This document shows positions 1 to 13,385 of a stretch of DNA of 38,723 nt, one piece after another. The position numbers and the translations under genes were made by a program. The notes beneath the pieces are model-generated. The model was not told the origin of the DNA, made no database searches, and saw nothing but the letters and a program-made list of their open reading frames with translations. Every line of letters begins with the position of its first letter. The stretch's first letter is position 1. This DNA comes from an uncultured Acidobacteriota bacterium (GTDB lineage: Bacteria; Acidobacteriota; Blastocatellia; RBC074), in contig CAIKMY010000266.1 of the NCBI GenBank assembly GCA_903828635.1, positions 1 to 38,723 of the forward strand, read 5' to 3'.

Positions 1-2
1 AC

Positions 3-803
3 ATCGGCACCACCGACACCGATTACCAGGGCGACAAGGGCGCGCCTCAGGCCGTCGCCGGGGAGGTCATGGAGATCCTCGCGGCGATCAATGCCTATTT
101 CCCGGAGGCGCACCTGGAAGAAAGCGACGTGATCACCAGTTGGGCAGGGCTCCGACCGCTGATCAGCGATCCGGAAGTGACAAAGACTACGGATATTTCA
201 CGCAAGGAGGAGGTGATTGAGACGGCAGACGGAGTGATCTCGATTGCCGGTGGCAAGCTGACCACCTATCGATTGATGGCGGAGATGGGCATCGATCTCG
301 CAGGGAAGCGGCTGCGGGAGCAGGGTGTGTCCGTAAGGAGAAGCTCACCAACCCGAGAGATGCCAATCTGTGGTGGAAAGATGACACGGAAGGAGTTGGC
401 AGATCTCGCGCGAAAGATTGCCGTTGAGGAGTCGTTGCCGCCTGCCACCGCCAGCCATCTCGTCTTTAGCTACGGGTCAGAGGCTATGGAACTGATCGAG
501 ATGATGCGCGAAGATGAGCGTTTCCGGCAGACGCTGGTTACAGGACTGCCGCATCTCGCCGTCGAGGCGGTGTATGCCGCGCGCCGTGAGATGGCGATCA
601 CGGTGGCCGACGTCATGATGCGCCGGACGCGGCTGGCAATGCTTGCTGGTGAGGCTTCGATGGCCGCTGCCGGGGTGGTTGCCACCCTCCTCGCTGGCGA
701 ACTCGGCTGGAGCGAGGCGGAAACCCGTCGACAAATTGAGCAATGCCACGATGAGCTGGCCGCTGAATACTCGACTGCTCAATCTGCCGCGACAACGCGA
801 TAG
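3..803 (+). CDS. glpD: Glycerol-3-phosphate dehydrogenase, C-terminal part (5' truncated by window edge)
   Basis: This is the 3' end of a gene that begins before the window. The reading frame is open from base 3, and its first residues read IGTTDTDYQGD, a signature of FAD-dependent GlpD. It is followed by SDPEVTKTTDISRKEE and the hallmark GGKLTTYRLMAEM. The remainder matches the helical C-terminal DAO_C domain. The family oxidises sn-glycerol-3-phosphate to dihydroxyacetone phosphate at the membrane and passes electrons to quinone. The first ATG in the window (69) is internal and is not a start. The last 25 bases overlap the end of the convergent glycosyltransferase gene, so there is no room for a separate terminator between them. 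The family call is firm; the N-terminal Rossmann part cannot be checked here. Confidence 0.93.
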   Translation: MGTTDTDYQGDKGAPQAVAGEVMEILAAINAYFPEAHLEESDVITSWAGLRPLISDPEVTKTTDISRKEEVIETADGVISIAGGKLTTYRLMAEMGIDLAGKRLREQGVSVRRSSPTREMPICGGKMTRKELADLARKIAVEESLPPATASHLVFSYGSEAMELIEMMREDERFRQTLVTGLPHLAVEAVYAARREMAITVADVMMRRTRLAMLAGEASMAAAGVVATLLAGELGWSEAETRRQIEQCHDELAAEYSTAQSAATTR

Positions 804-2347
804 AGGATTAGTTGTGTCTTCTGATCATGCACCCAGACGGGCTTGAGCCAGGCCGGAGCCCGCTCGGGTTTGGCGAGCGGGGCAAGCTCTTTTCGTTCCT
901 TCAATTCGCGCCTGCCGATGACAATGTAGTCAACATGATTGCGATCCAGCCAGACATGCAGTTCATCGAGTGATTTGACGGCTGGAAAGAAAACCCACTC
1001 GCCACCAGTCATAAATGGCAGATGTGGCTTGCGGGCAACGATGCGCAGACTCTCCCGGGCAGTGGGATGGGCCGAGATCAGGTAGTCGCGCGCCGCGGCG
1101 ATCTCCCACGGCTGGGCGTCAAGGAAGGCAGTGAGATCCGCCCGCGACTGGCTGAATGAGAGCACCCAGCAAATGGCAAAGCCGGCCAGCGGCAGCAGCC
1201 TCCCTGTCCGTGACTCAGCGAAGGCCGGCATTTTCAGCCAGCGCCAGATATATCCACTGATGGTCGCCACCGCGAAGGTGGCAAAGCCGGCATAAAGAGC
1301 CGCAATGAAGAAATAGTAGCGTGTCTCCCAGTGGTTGAGCCCCATCAACAGTAAATAGCCTGATCCGGCGACCAGCAGAGTCCCAAGCTGGCGCGTCCTT
1401 GCCAGCAGCAGCGCCAGCAGTATCCCCAGCCAGGCAAGTGCGGCAACTGATGGATGGACCAGCTTCTCGGTGAAACTGTAGCGCAGACTCTGCCAGAGGT
1501 TCTGCGGATAACCGGTAACCATTCGCCAGGGGTCGTAACGTATCACCTCTCCAAACGAACTGAACCTCTCCTCAAGAGCCCGCGTCCCATCCTGGTTGGT
1601 CTTCCCGGCTACCAGTTCCGGATAGAACTGCGTCGCCATGTTGAGATAGTTGGTATTGTAGAGCGGAGATCCGTGGTGCTTCGCATTGAAGTAAAACCAG
1701 GGTGAGGCGGTCAACAGAAAGAGCAGCAGAAACCGTGCTGAGAGAAGTAACCTCTCGCGAGGCGGCTGCCTGAAGATATCGAGCAGTACGATGGCAGCAA
1801 GGCAGACAGCGACCAGAAAGAGGCCGTTGTAGCGTGAAAGGTAGCCAAGACCGGAGAGCACTCCGGTAAGGGCTGCCCGCCAGCCGGGCGAGGGACGCTC
1901 ACCGAGAAGCAGAGTCAGCGTCACGAGACAGATCAGCAGGAAGTGGAGATCGGTGGTCGCGTTGATCGAGAACTGCGGAAACTCGCCGCTGACAATCAGC
2001 AGCAATTGCGCTCCAAGTCCGATCCAATGGCCAAAGATCCGCCGGAAGAGGAAATAGAGAGCAACTCCGCCAAGCGCGGCGCAGACTACCGACAACCACT
2101 TGCCAATGGTGAAGAGATCGGCTCCGGTCAATCTGGCGAGCACCGCGATCGTCGCCGGATAACCCGGCCCCTGAAAGGTGTTCTCCGGGAATCGGCCATC
2201 CATCAGCCGCAACGCATCTGGAGCGAAGAGATGATAAAAATCGGTCTCGGTCGCAAAATTCCCGAATGGGTGTTGCCGGGCCGGAATAACCAGCAACGCC
2301 AGATGCAAGAGACATATCAGCCAGGTGGACGCACGTCGGATAGCCAT
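779..2347 (-). CDS. GT-C fold membrane glycosyltransferase (ArnT/PMT, GT39-like)
   Basis: A 522-residue polytopic protein with about ten hydrophobic helices. The first helix is near residues 8-25 and a cluster lies at about 80-230. The first extracytoplasmic loop has [18 protein letters not shown] followed by GPGYP, the usual layout of dolichyl/undecaprenyl-phosphate-sugar transferases, where an acidic residue in this loop is catalytic. SRYNGLFL and [13 protein letters not shown] farther on are also typical of the ArnT/PMT superfamily. It probably moves a sugar from a lipid carrier to a periplasmic acceptor; the acceptor cannot be told. The start is 10 nt downstream of the GMC gene stop, so the two are probably co-transcribed. 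Its 3' end overlaps glpD on the other strand. Confidence 0.8.
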   Translation of the reverse strand: MAIRRASTWLICLLHLALLVIPARQHPFGNFATETDFYHLFAPDALRLMDGRFPENTFQGPGYPATIAVLARLTGADLFTIGKWLSVVCAALGGVALYFLFRRIFGHWIGLGAQLLLIVSGEFPQFSINATTDLHFLLICLVTLTLLLGERPSPGWRAALTGVLSGLGYLSRYNGLFLVAVCLAAIVLLDIFRQPPRERLLLSARFLLLFLLTASPWFYFNAKHHGSPLYNTNYLNMATQFYPELVAGKTNQDGTRALEERFSSFGEVIRYDPWRMVTGYPQNLWQSLRYSFTEKLVHPSVAALAWLGILLALLLARTRQLGTLLVAGSGYLLLMGLNHWETRYYFFIAALYAGFATFAVATISGYIWRWLKMPAFAESRTGRLLPLAGFAICWVLSFSQSRADLTAFLDAQPWEIAAARDYLISAHPTARESLRIVARKPHLPFMTGGEWVFFPAVKSLDELHVWLDRNHVDYIVIGRRELKERKELAPLAKPERAPAWLKPVWVHDQKTQLILYRVVAAD

Positions 2348-2357
2348 GGCTCCTGAC

Positions 2358-4028
2358 CTACCAGCTTCCCTTCTTCATCTCGGCGGCCAGATACTCCGAG
2401 GCACGCCAGCTGAGCGCCATGATCGTCAGCGTCGGGTTCTTGTGGGTTCCCGAGGCAAAGGCGGCAGCATCGGTGACGAAGAGGTTCTTTACCTCCCACG
2501 ACTGATTGAACTGATTGAGCACCGAACTCTTCGGATCGCTGCCCATGTGCATCGTGCCCATCTCGTGGATTGAGTGACCGGGCTTGTCGGGCTCCTTCGG
2601 AAGACGAATATCGACGGCCTTCGCGGCAGCGAACATCTCCTCGTAGGTCTGACGAACATACTTGAACATCGCGTAGTCGTTGGCCTCCCACGGATGGTGA
2701 ATCCTGAGAACCGGAATCCCCCACTTATCCTTGACAGTCTGGTCAAGCTCGACAAATTTGTTGTCGGAGGGCAGCATCTCGCCGTGAGAAGCAAGTATCA
2801 CGCGCGCCCCGGTCCACTTGCGCACCTCTTTCTTGAAACCACTGCCAAACCCCGGGATATTCTTCGCATTCTTGTCCGGCCGCATGCGGATGCGCGATGA
2901 TGGCTCGATCTGAAACCCGCGCAGAAAGTCACGCTTCTCGTCAGGGCGAAAATAGCCAAACCATGGGATGATGATGTGTGCGCCGCCAATTCCGTCACCC
3001 GCTTCGCGATCCTGCCAGAAGAGATCCGGAAAGTAGGCCTGAGCCCCAATGTCAAGATGCTCAAGGAAATTTCTTCCGACAAGACCGTTTGAGTTGGCAA
3101 TGCCCGAATTGAGAACGAGGCGCGTACTCTCCAGCGTCCCGCAGGCGACGATCACCGTGCGTGCCCGCACTGTGCGTTCACTACCCGTCGTCTTGTCAAA
3201 GTAGCGCACACCGCTTGCCAACCCCTTTGCATTGAGATCGATCCGGAAGGCCATCGCGTTCGGGATCAGGGTGAAGGTGCGGGGATGCTGCTCCATCAGC
3301 GGAACGACCTGGCGAAATGCCGAATTGTAGAATGAATGGGTCTCACATCCATCGTCGCAGGCCGAGCAGAAATGGCACTGCTTGTAGCCGTTGTGGGCTT
3401 TGGTCAGCATCGCCCGGCGAACCCGCATGGTGCGAACGCCAATCTTCTCGGCCGCCCGCTTGATTGCCAGATCAGAACACTTGTAGGCAACCGGTGGCAG
3501 AAAGTTGTCACCATCCGGGAGGTCAGGGTGGTTCTCCTTCTCACCGCAGACACCCATGAAGATTTCTGCCTTGTCATAGTAGGGGGCAACATCCTTGTAG
3601 CTCAGCGGCCAGTCCTTGCCGGCACCATCACGGGAGCGCATGTGGAAATCGTTTTCATTGAAACGATTGGCAAATCGGCCCCAGAACATCGTCCGACCAC
3701 CGACATTGCGTGCGCGAAACCAGTCATAGGGCAGCTTTTCCGGCGTCGTGTAGGGCTCATCCTTTGTGCTGCCGGAGAGCGAGTATCTCTTCGCAAACTC
3801 TTCACTTTTGCTGACCGTGGTCCTGAATCCGCGATGCTCGTCCTGGTAAGGGAAATCCTCGTGGTAGGGGAAATCGATCAAATGCTTGCGCAACGGGCCG
3901 GTCTCAAGCATTGCGACCCGCATCCCCGCCTTGACCAGAACCCAGGCGGCTGTGCCTCCGGCTGCACCCGAACCGACAATGACCACATCGTAGATCGGCT
4001 CCCGCCCGCCTGCACGACGCTGACTCAT
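2358..4028 (-). CDS. GMC family FAD-dependent oxidoreductase
   Basis: A 556-residue protein with an N-terminal dinucleotide fold, [15 protein letters not shown] at about residues 15-29, and a GMC C-terminal domain. The C-terminus carries the active-site region [12 protein letters not shown] and then [31 protein letters not shown], giving the usual His and His/Asn catalytic positions. GMC enzymes oxidise alcohols or sugars and pass electrons to a quinone, cytochrome or oxygen. No signal peptide is seen. A cysteine-rich segment near residues 218-229 ([11 protein letters not shown]) lies where some sugar dehydrogenases of this family bind Fe-S, but binding here is unproved. The ATG at 4028 is preceded by GGGAG about 11 nt upstream. 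No gluconate-dehydrogenase subunit 3 or cytochrome subunit is adjacent. The substrate is unknown. Confidence 0.88.
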   Translation of the reverse strand: MSQRRAGGREPIYDVVIVGSGAAGGTAAWVLVKAGMRVAMLETGPLRKHLIDFPYHEDFPYQDEHRGFRTTVSKSEEFAKRYSLSGSTKDEPYTTPEKLPYDWFRARNVGGRTMFWGRFANRFNENDFHMRSRDGAGKDWPLSYKDVAPYYDKAEIFMGVCGEKENHPDLPDGDNFLPPVAYKCSDLAIKRAAEKIGVRTMRVRRAMLTKAHNGYKQCHFCSACDDGCETHSFYNSAFRQVVPLMEQHPRTFTLIPNAMAFRIDLNAKGLASGVRYFDKTTGSERTVRARTVIVACGTLESTRLVLNSGIANSNGLVGRNFLEHLDIGAQAYFPDLFWQDREAGDGIGGAHIIIPWFGYFRPDEKRDFLRGFQIEPSSRIRMRPDKNAKNIPGFGSGFKKEVRKWTGARVILASHGEMLPSDNKFVELDQTVKDKWGIPVLRIHHPWEANDYAMFKYVRQTYEEMFAAAKAVDIRLPKEPDKPGHSIHEMGTMHMGSDPKSSVLNQFNQSWEVKNLFVTDAAAFASGTHKNPTLTIMALSWRASEYLAAEMKKGSW

Positions 4029-4104
4029 GACTCTTTTACTCCCTTTCTGATGTCTTTTACCATAAACGCTGATAACGAAAAGAAGATCGAGCGGCAGCCG
4101 CGTT

Positions 4105-4158
4105 CACCATATCCACCATATCCACCATATCCACCATATCCACCATATCCACCATATC
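4105..4158. repeat. 9-bp tandem repeat, six copies
   Basis: Six perfect head-to-tail copies of caccatatc fill the gap between the GMC oxidoreductase start and the end of the Yip1 gene. The unit length is a multiple of three, so it yields artificial open frames on both strands (YPP repeats on plus, VDM repeats on minus). No real gene covers it. Confidence 0.95.
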
Positions 4159-4216
4159 CGCCACCGCCCACTCACCAACCCTGATTTTGCGCCAGATGAG
4201 GGACGGTGTCCAGTCA

Positions 4217-4990
4217 TCAGGAGAAGAGAGCCGAGACCCCGGCGGCAACAATGGCGACAAGAAACGCGACCACGCTGCAGACGATGATCGAGGTTGAGGT
4301 CTTCAGCCTCGCAGTCACGGCCGCGAAACCAATGCCGAAAAGTACGGTCTTCCAGATATAAAAGACATCGAAATAGGTCAGCAGCAATCTGACGAAGCGG
4401 GGCAACGCGGTGACGCCGGCCATTGCCAGCAGCGCCGCCAGATTTGAGCCGAGCGGATTGGTCATGTCGATCTCGTCTGCAGATTTCGTGAAGAGGATGA
4501 CGGCAAAAAGAACAGTCGAGACGACAGTTGTCGCCAGGACGACATAGATGGCAACTGACCAGAGGGCGGTAAACCGGCTTTCGATGCCCATCATCATTGT
4601 TGCCAGCAAGGCAACGGCGGCGATGATCAGCGGTAAGAGAACGGCATAGAGTGCCGCCATGACCGGCGTAGCAACCCTGGCGTAGGGAGCAATTTTGCGT
4701 ACCTGCTCGCGCTGCTGCTCGGCCTGTTCGGCGGTCAGGCGGCCTTCCTCGACCATCTGGTCGATCGGCTGGGTCATCGCCTTCTCCATCGGCAGACGAC
4801 TGACCGTCATGGCGCTGGTGATTGCAATAAAGATGATGCTGACGATCAGCGGAACGGCGATCCCCGGATGAGACTTCATGTCGGGAAAAGTCTCCGCGGG
4901 CGACAACCAGACTCCGATGAGCCGGTTGATAAAGCTGAGAGGCTGGTACTCGGCTTTGGGGCTATCGATCCCGGGAAGTTGTTCATTCAT
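4217..4990 (-). CDS. Yip1 family integral membrane protein
   Basis: A 257-residue protein. A hydrophilic N-terminus leads to FINRLIGVWLSPAETFPDMK, the characteristic opening of bacterial Yip1-domain (PF04893) proteins, followed by five or so transmembrane segments. A charged loop at about residues 75-100 (EEGRLTAEQAEQQREQVRK) lies between helices 1 and 2. Bacterial members have no established reaction; they are presumed to be multi-pass inner-membrane proteins. The ATG at 4990 is a clear start. It lies between the Dpp-type ATPase genes and the GMC gene on the same strand, with gaps of 83 and 188 nt, so co-transcription with either side is possible but not shown. Confidence 0.8.
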   Translation of the reverse strand: MNEQLPGIDSPKAEYQPLSFINRLIGVWLSPAETFPDMKSHPGIAVPLIVSIIFIAITSAMTVSRLPMEKAMTQPIDQMVEEGRLTAEQAEQQREQVRKIAPYARVATPVMAALYAVLLPLIIAAVALLATMMMGIESRFTALWSVAIYVVLATTVVSTVLFAVILFTKSADEIDMTNPLGSNLAALLAMAGVTALPRFVRLLLTYFDVFYIWKTVLFGIGFAAVTARLKTSTSIIVCSVVAFLVAIVAAGVSALFS

Positions 4991-5073
4991 TGCTGACTCC
5001 TGACAATGGGTGGAATTCTCACACGGTGGCCAACAAACCGAGCAGCCTGCAAGACCCTGATTTATGAAGCTGA

Positions 5074-6036
<963 letters not shown>

Positions 6037-6056
6037 CACCCTGCCTTTCTTCTTTT

Positions 6057-6172
6057 CCCTGCACTCATCCACTCCCTGCACTCATCCACTCCCTGCACTC
6101 ATCCACTCCCTGCACTCATCCACTCCCTGCACTCATCCACTCCCTGCACTCATCCACTCCCTGCACTCATCC
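6057..6172. repeat. 17-bp tandem repeat, 6.8 copies
   Basis: Six perfect copies of ccctgcactcatccact plus a 14-base partial copy sit in the 160-nt gap between the dppD-like and dppF-like genes. The unit is not a multiple of three, so it is not coding. It ends about 20 nt before the dppF-like start codon, so copy-number change would alter the leader of that gene. Confidence 0.95.
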
Positions 6173-6196
6173 AGGCGAGATAAAACTGATGTAAGT

Positions 6197-7183
<987 letters not shown>

Positions 7184-7190
7184 AATCAAT

Positions 7191-11168
<3,978 letters not shown>

Positions 11169-11180
11169 AAGATTGGTCGC

Positions 11181-12998
11181 TCAGTAAACGAACTTCACCG
11201 TCAGAAAGGCTGACCAGAGAGTCGGTCGCCCGGCCCCGCAACCGGCTGGTGTCCCATTGCAGTTGGAAGAATAGAGGTCCGTCAATCCCCTTCCCGGCAG
11301 CAGACCGGACGTCCCTCCAATTATCGCGATATTTTCGTTGAGCAGTGGCCGGTAGATGAATCCGACTCCGAGATCATTGCCGATTTCATGGCGTATCCCC
11401 GGCTGGAAGAGAACTGTCTCCATCGGCTCAGTCCGGTTGAAACGAAGGTAATTGTAGTTGAGAAACCCTCGCAACTTTGGCGTGACATCGATATCGATGC
11501 CGGCATTGTACAAAGCCAGCCCCGGATTGATGAAGTTGGCCTGCCCCTGCGTCTTGCTGCTTCGCAGTGAAGGCACGAGGCTGCGCGGCTCGACGACTGC
11601 GACTCCGGTCTGCAGCAGTCGCAGCCCCTGAGAGTTCCAGAAACTGAACCGGCCACCGGCAAAGTTCGGATTGTCGAGAATTGTGTCGAAGCCGCGCGCC
11701 GTCCCATCAGTCGGACGTGAGTCTCCGGAGGCGTAAAATGCCCCGACACGATACCGCAGCCAGTCGTAATCGACCGAGAACTCCGCCGCCCCCATCTGCG
11801 CGTTGATCCGCGTTCCGCGCTGCGCTATCGGGTTGAATGAATCTCGCCCGAATGCCTGGTAAAGCGCATGTGTAACGTTGATTCGCCCAAAATGGCCATC
11901 CCCCGCCCAGCCCAGATACCCCGATCGCACCCGGTGAGGCCTGACTGTCCCAATCCGCTGCGGCCTTACCAGAAAACCGTTCTGGTCATATTCCGTCGTC
12001 GCCCGGTCATCGCTGTAGTGCAGGCTGAACTGCGTTGTGTACCCGAGCACCAGTGTGTCCTGACGATAGATATTGGCAATGTAGACCTGCTGGTTACGAA
12101 ACCGCGTCTCGACAAAATTGATCGTGTTGAGCCCGCTGTTCGTATCCTTTTCAAGCATCTGAAAATGGGCGAGATTGAACTGCCAGCGGTTTGAGTCGAA
12201 ACTGCCGAAGACCCGTGCCCCAAGGTTGGAGTCACTGAAGATGAACCCACGAAAATCACTGGTGAATGGCTGAATCCCCACTCTCACCGAGGTGAAATCA
12301 AACGTCGGTGAGCGCCCTTTCTGACTCCCCCTGCCACGCAAAAACGGTAAGAGCTTCGTCGTGTCGCCCAGCCGCCGCTCAAAGAAGACCTCCTCGATCC
12401 CGTTGAAGCCATCCCGGCGACGTGTCCCGCGACGGACATCGATATTGGTGATCCCCACCTCGCGCACATTCAACAGATTGATGTTAACAATACCCGAGAC
12501 TTTGAACCGCCACTCGACCGGCTCATAACTGGTGCTGCCACGAAAGAGATCGAACGAGGCAATGAAGTTCTGATTGAAGGTCTCCTGGCGCCCCCGACCA
12601 AAAAACTCATAGCTTCCCGGACGACGACTGCTCACATCCTGAGGCACCGGAAGCCGTCGGACTCCAAGGTCGCTCTCGCTCGCCAGTGTAATATTGAGGA
12701 ATGTCCGGTCGCCAATGATCGGGTAATCACCCTTGAGCACATTCTGGCGATAGGGATTGGCAAGGCGCCCCTTGCGAAAGCGTGGATCCTCCGGCACTCC
12801 GATCCGCCAGCGATCGGTGATCACCTTGAAATCGGCATCCTCCACCGAGGGCGCCGAGGACTTGCCGGTATCGACACGATCCCGCGACGGCCCGGCGGCG
12901 CCGAGAGGCTTGTCCGTCGGTCCCTGTGGCTCTGCCGACAGCGCAATGGTAACCAGCAAGGGAATGATTGCGAGTGAGATAATGGACGCTCTTCGCAC
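11181..12998 (-). CDS. Putative outer-membrane beta-barrel protein
   Basis: A 605-residue secreted protein. I chose the GTG at 12998 because GGGGAGG stands 7 nt upstream and the product then opens with MRRASIISLAIIPLLV, a standard signal peptide ending near SAEPQ. A longer frame begins with TTG at 13025. The mature part is full of alternating hydrophobic/polar strands and aromatic girdles (for example WRFKVSGIVNINLLNV, RFSFWNSQGLRLL, GFLNYNYLRFNR). The chain ends in SAFLTVKFVY, an aromatic C-terminus as used for barrel assembly. I do not recognise a named family. Its stop is 12 nt from the decaheme cytochrome start, so it may be the barrel of a porin-cytochrome complex; that is inference from context. 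Confidence 0.72.
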   Translation of the reverse strand: MRRASIISLAIIPLLVTIALSAEPQGPTDKPLGAAGPSRDRVDTGKSSAPSVEDADFKVITDRWRIGVPEDPRFRKGRLANPYRQNVLKGDYPIIGDRTFLNITLASESDLGVRRLPVPQDVSSRRPGSYEFFGRGRQETFNQNFIASFDLFRGSTSYEPVEWRFKVSGIVNINLLNVREVGITNIDVRRGTRRRDGFNGIEEVFFERRLGDTTKLLPFLRGRGSQKGRSPTFDFTSVRVGIQPFTSDFRGFIFSDSNLGARVFGSFDSNRWQFNLAHFQMLEKDTNSGLNTINFVETRFRNQQVYIANIYRQDTLVLGYTTQFSLHYSDDRATTEYDQNGFLVRPQRIGTVRPHRVRSGYLGWAGDGHFGRINVTHALYQAFGRDSFNPIAQRGTRINAQMGAAEFSVDYDWLRYRVGAFYASGDSRPTDGTARGFDTILDNPNFAGGRFSFWNSQGLRLLQTGVAVVEPRSLVPSLRSSKTQGQANFINPGLALYNAGIDIDVTPKLRGFLNYNYLRFNRTEPMETVLFQPGIRHEIGNDLGVGFIYRPLLNENIAIIGGTSGLLPGRGLTDLYSSNCNGTPAGCGAGRPTLWSAFLTVKFVY

Positions 12999-13385
12999 TG
13001 ACCTGCCTCCCCGAGAAGCCTTCAACCCAAGGTAAGCCCAATCCTTGTCGATAACGCAGGCAGTGATCAGTGTGATTCCGACAATGACGGGTGTAAATAT
13101 CGTAATGAGTGGCGCGAGAAGCCCGGAGATGTGAAGATCCGTCCCTGAGCTTTCCGGTCAGGTTAACCTGATCGCATTAACAAGTCTGCATTGAGCGGTT
13201 GGTTCTTACCATGGTTCAGTGATTTTAGTCAATGTATTACTGTGCAGGCATTATATTCTCTTGCAGGCCGCCGGAGACCAATATATATTCAGCGGCGTCG
13301 ACGATTAGTCATTCCCAGGCGGGGTTGCAATAAATTATCCCTGAAGATCCCGGCATGGGATCGTTATTTTATGACAGAGGTAGAC
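12999..13385. other. Divergent intergenic region between the barrel gene and the HbpS-like gene
   Basis: About 390 bases with no convincing gene. An open plus-strand frame from 13191 is only an upstream extension of the next gene and lacks coding character. The stretch should hold the promoters of both divergent operons. It includes a perfect palindrome at 13158-13171 and an AT-richer segment at about 13195-13345. I could not assign -35/-10 boxes with confidence. Confidence 0.6.
13158..13171. promoter_or_regulatory. Perfect 14-bp palindrome, candidate operator
   Basis: TCAGGTTAACCTGA reads the same on both strands and lies roughly mid-way between the divergent start codons at 12998 and 13386. 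A dyad of this length in a divergent control region is typical of a dimeric regulator site. No regulator gene is adjacent, and the binding protein is unknown. Confidence 0.45.

Noticed and set aside
3336-4184. Plus-strand open frame of 282 codons
   Set aside because: It is antisense to the GMC gene and its tail is only the 9-bp repeat (YPP units).
13191-13385. Upstream extension of the TIGR03437 protein
   Set aside because: The added residues lack coding character and precede a clean signal peptide starting at 13386.
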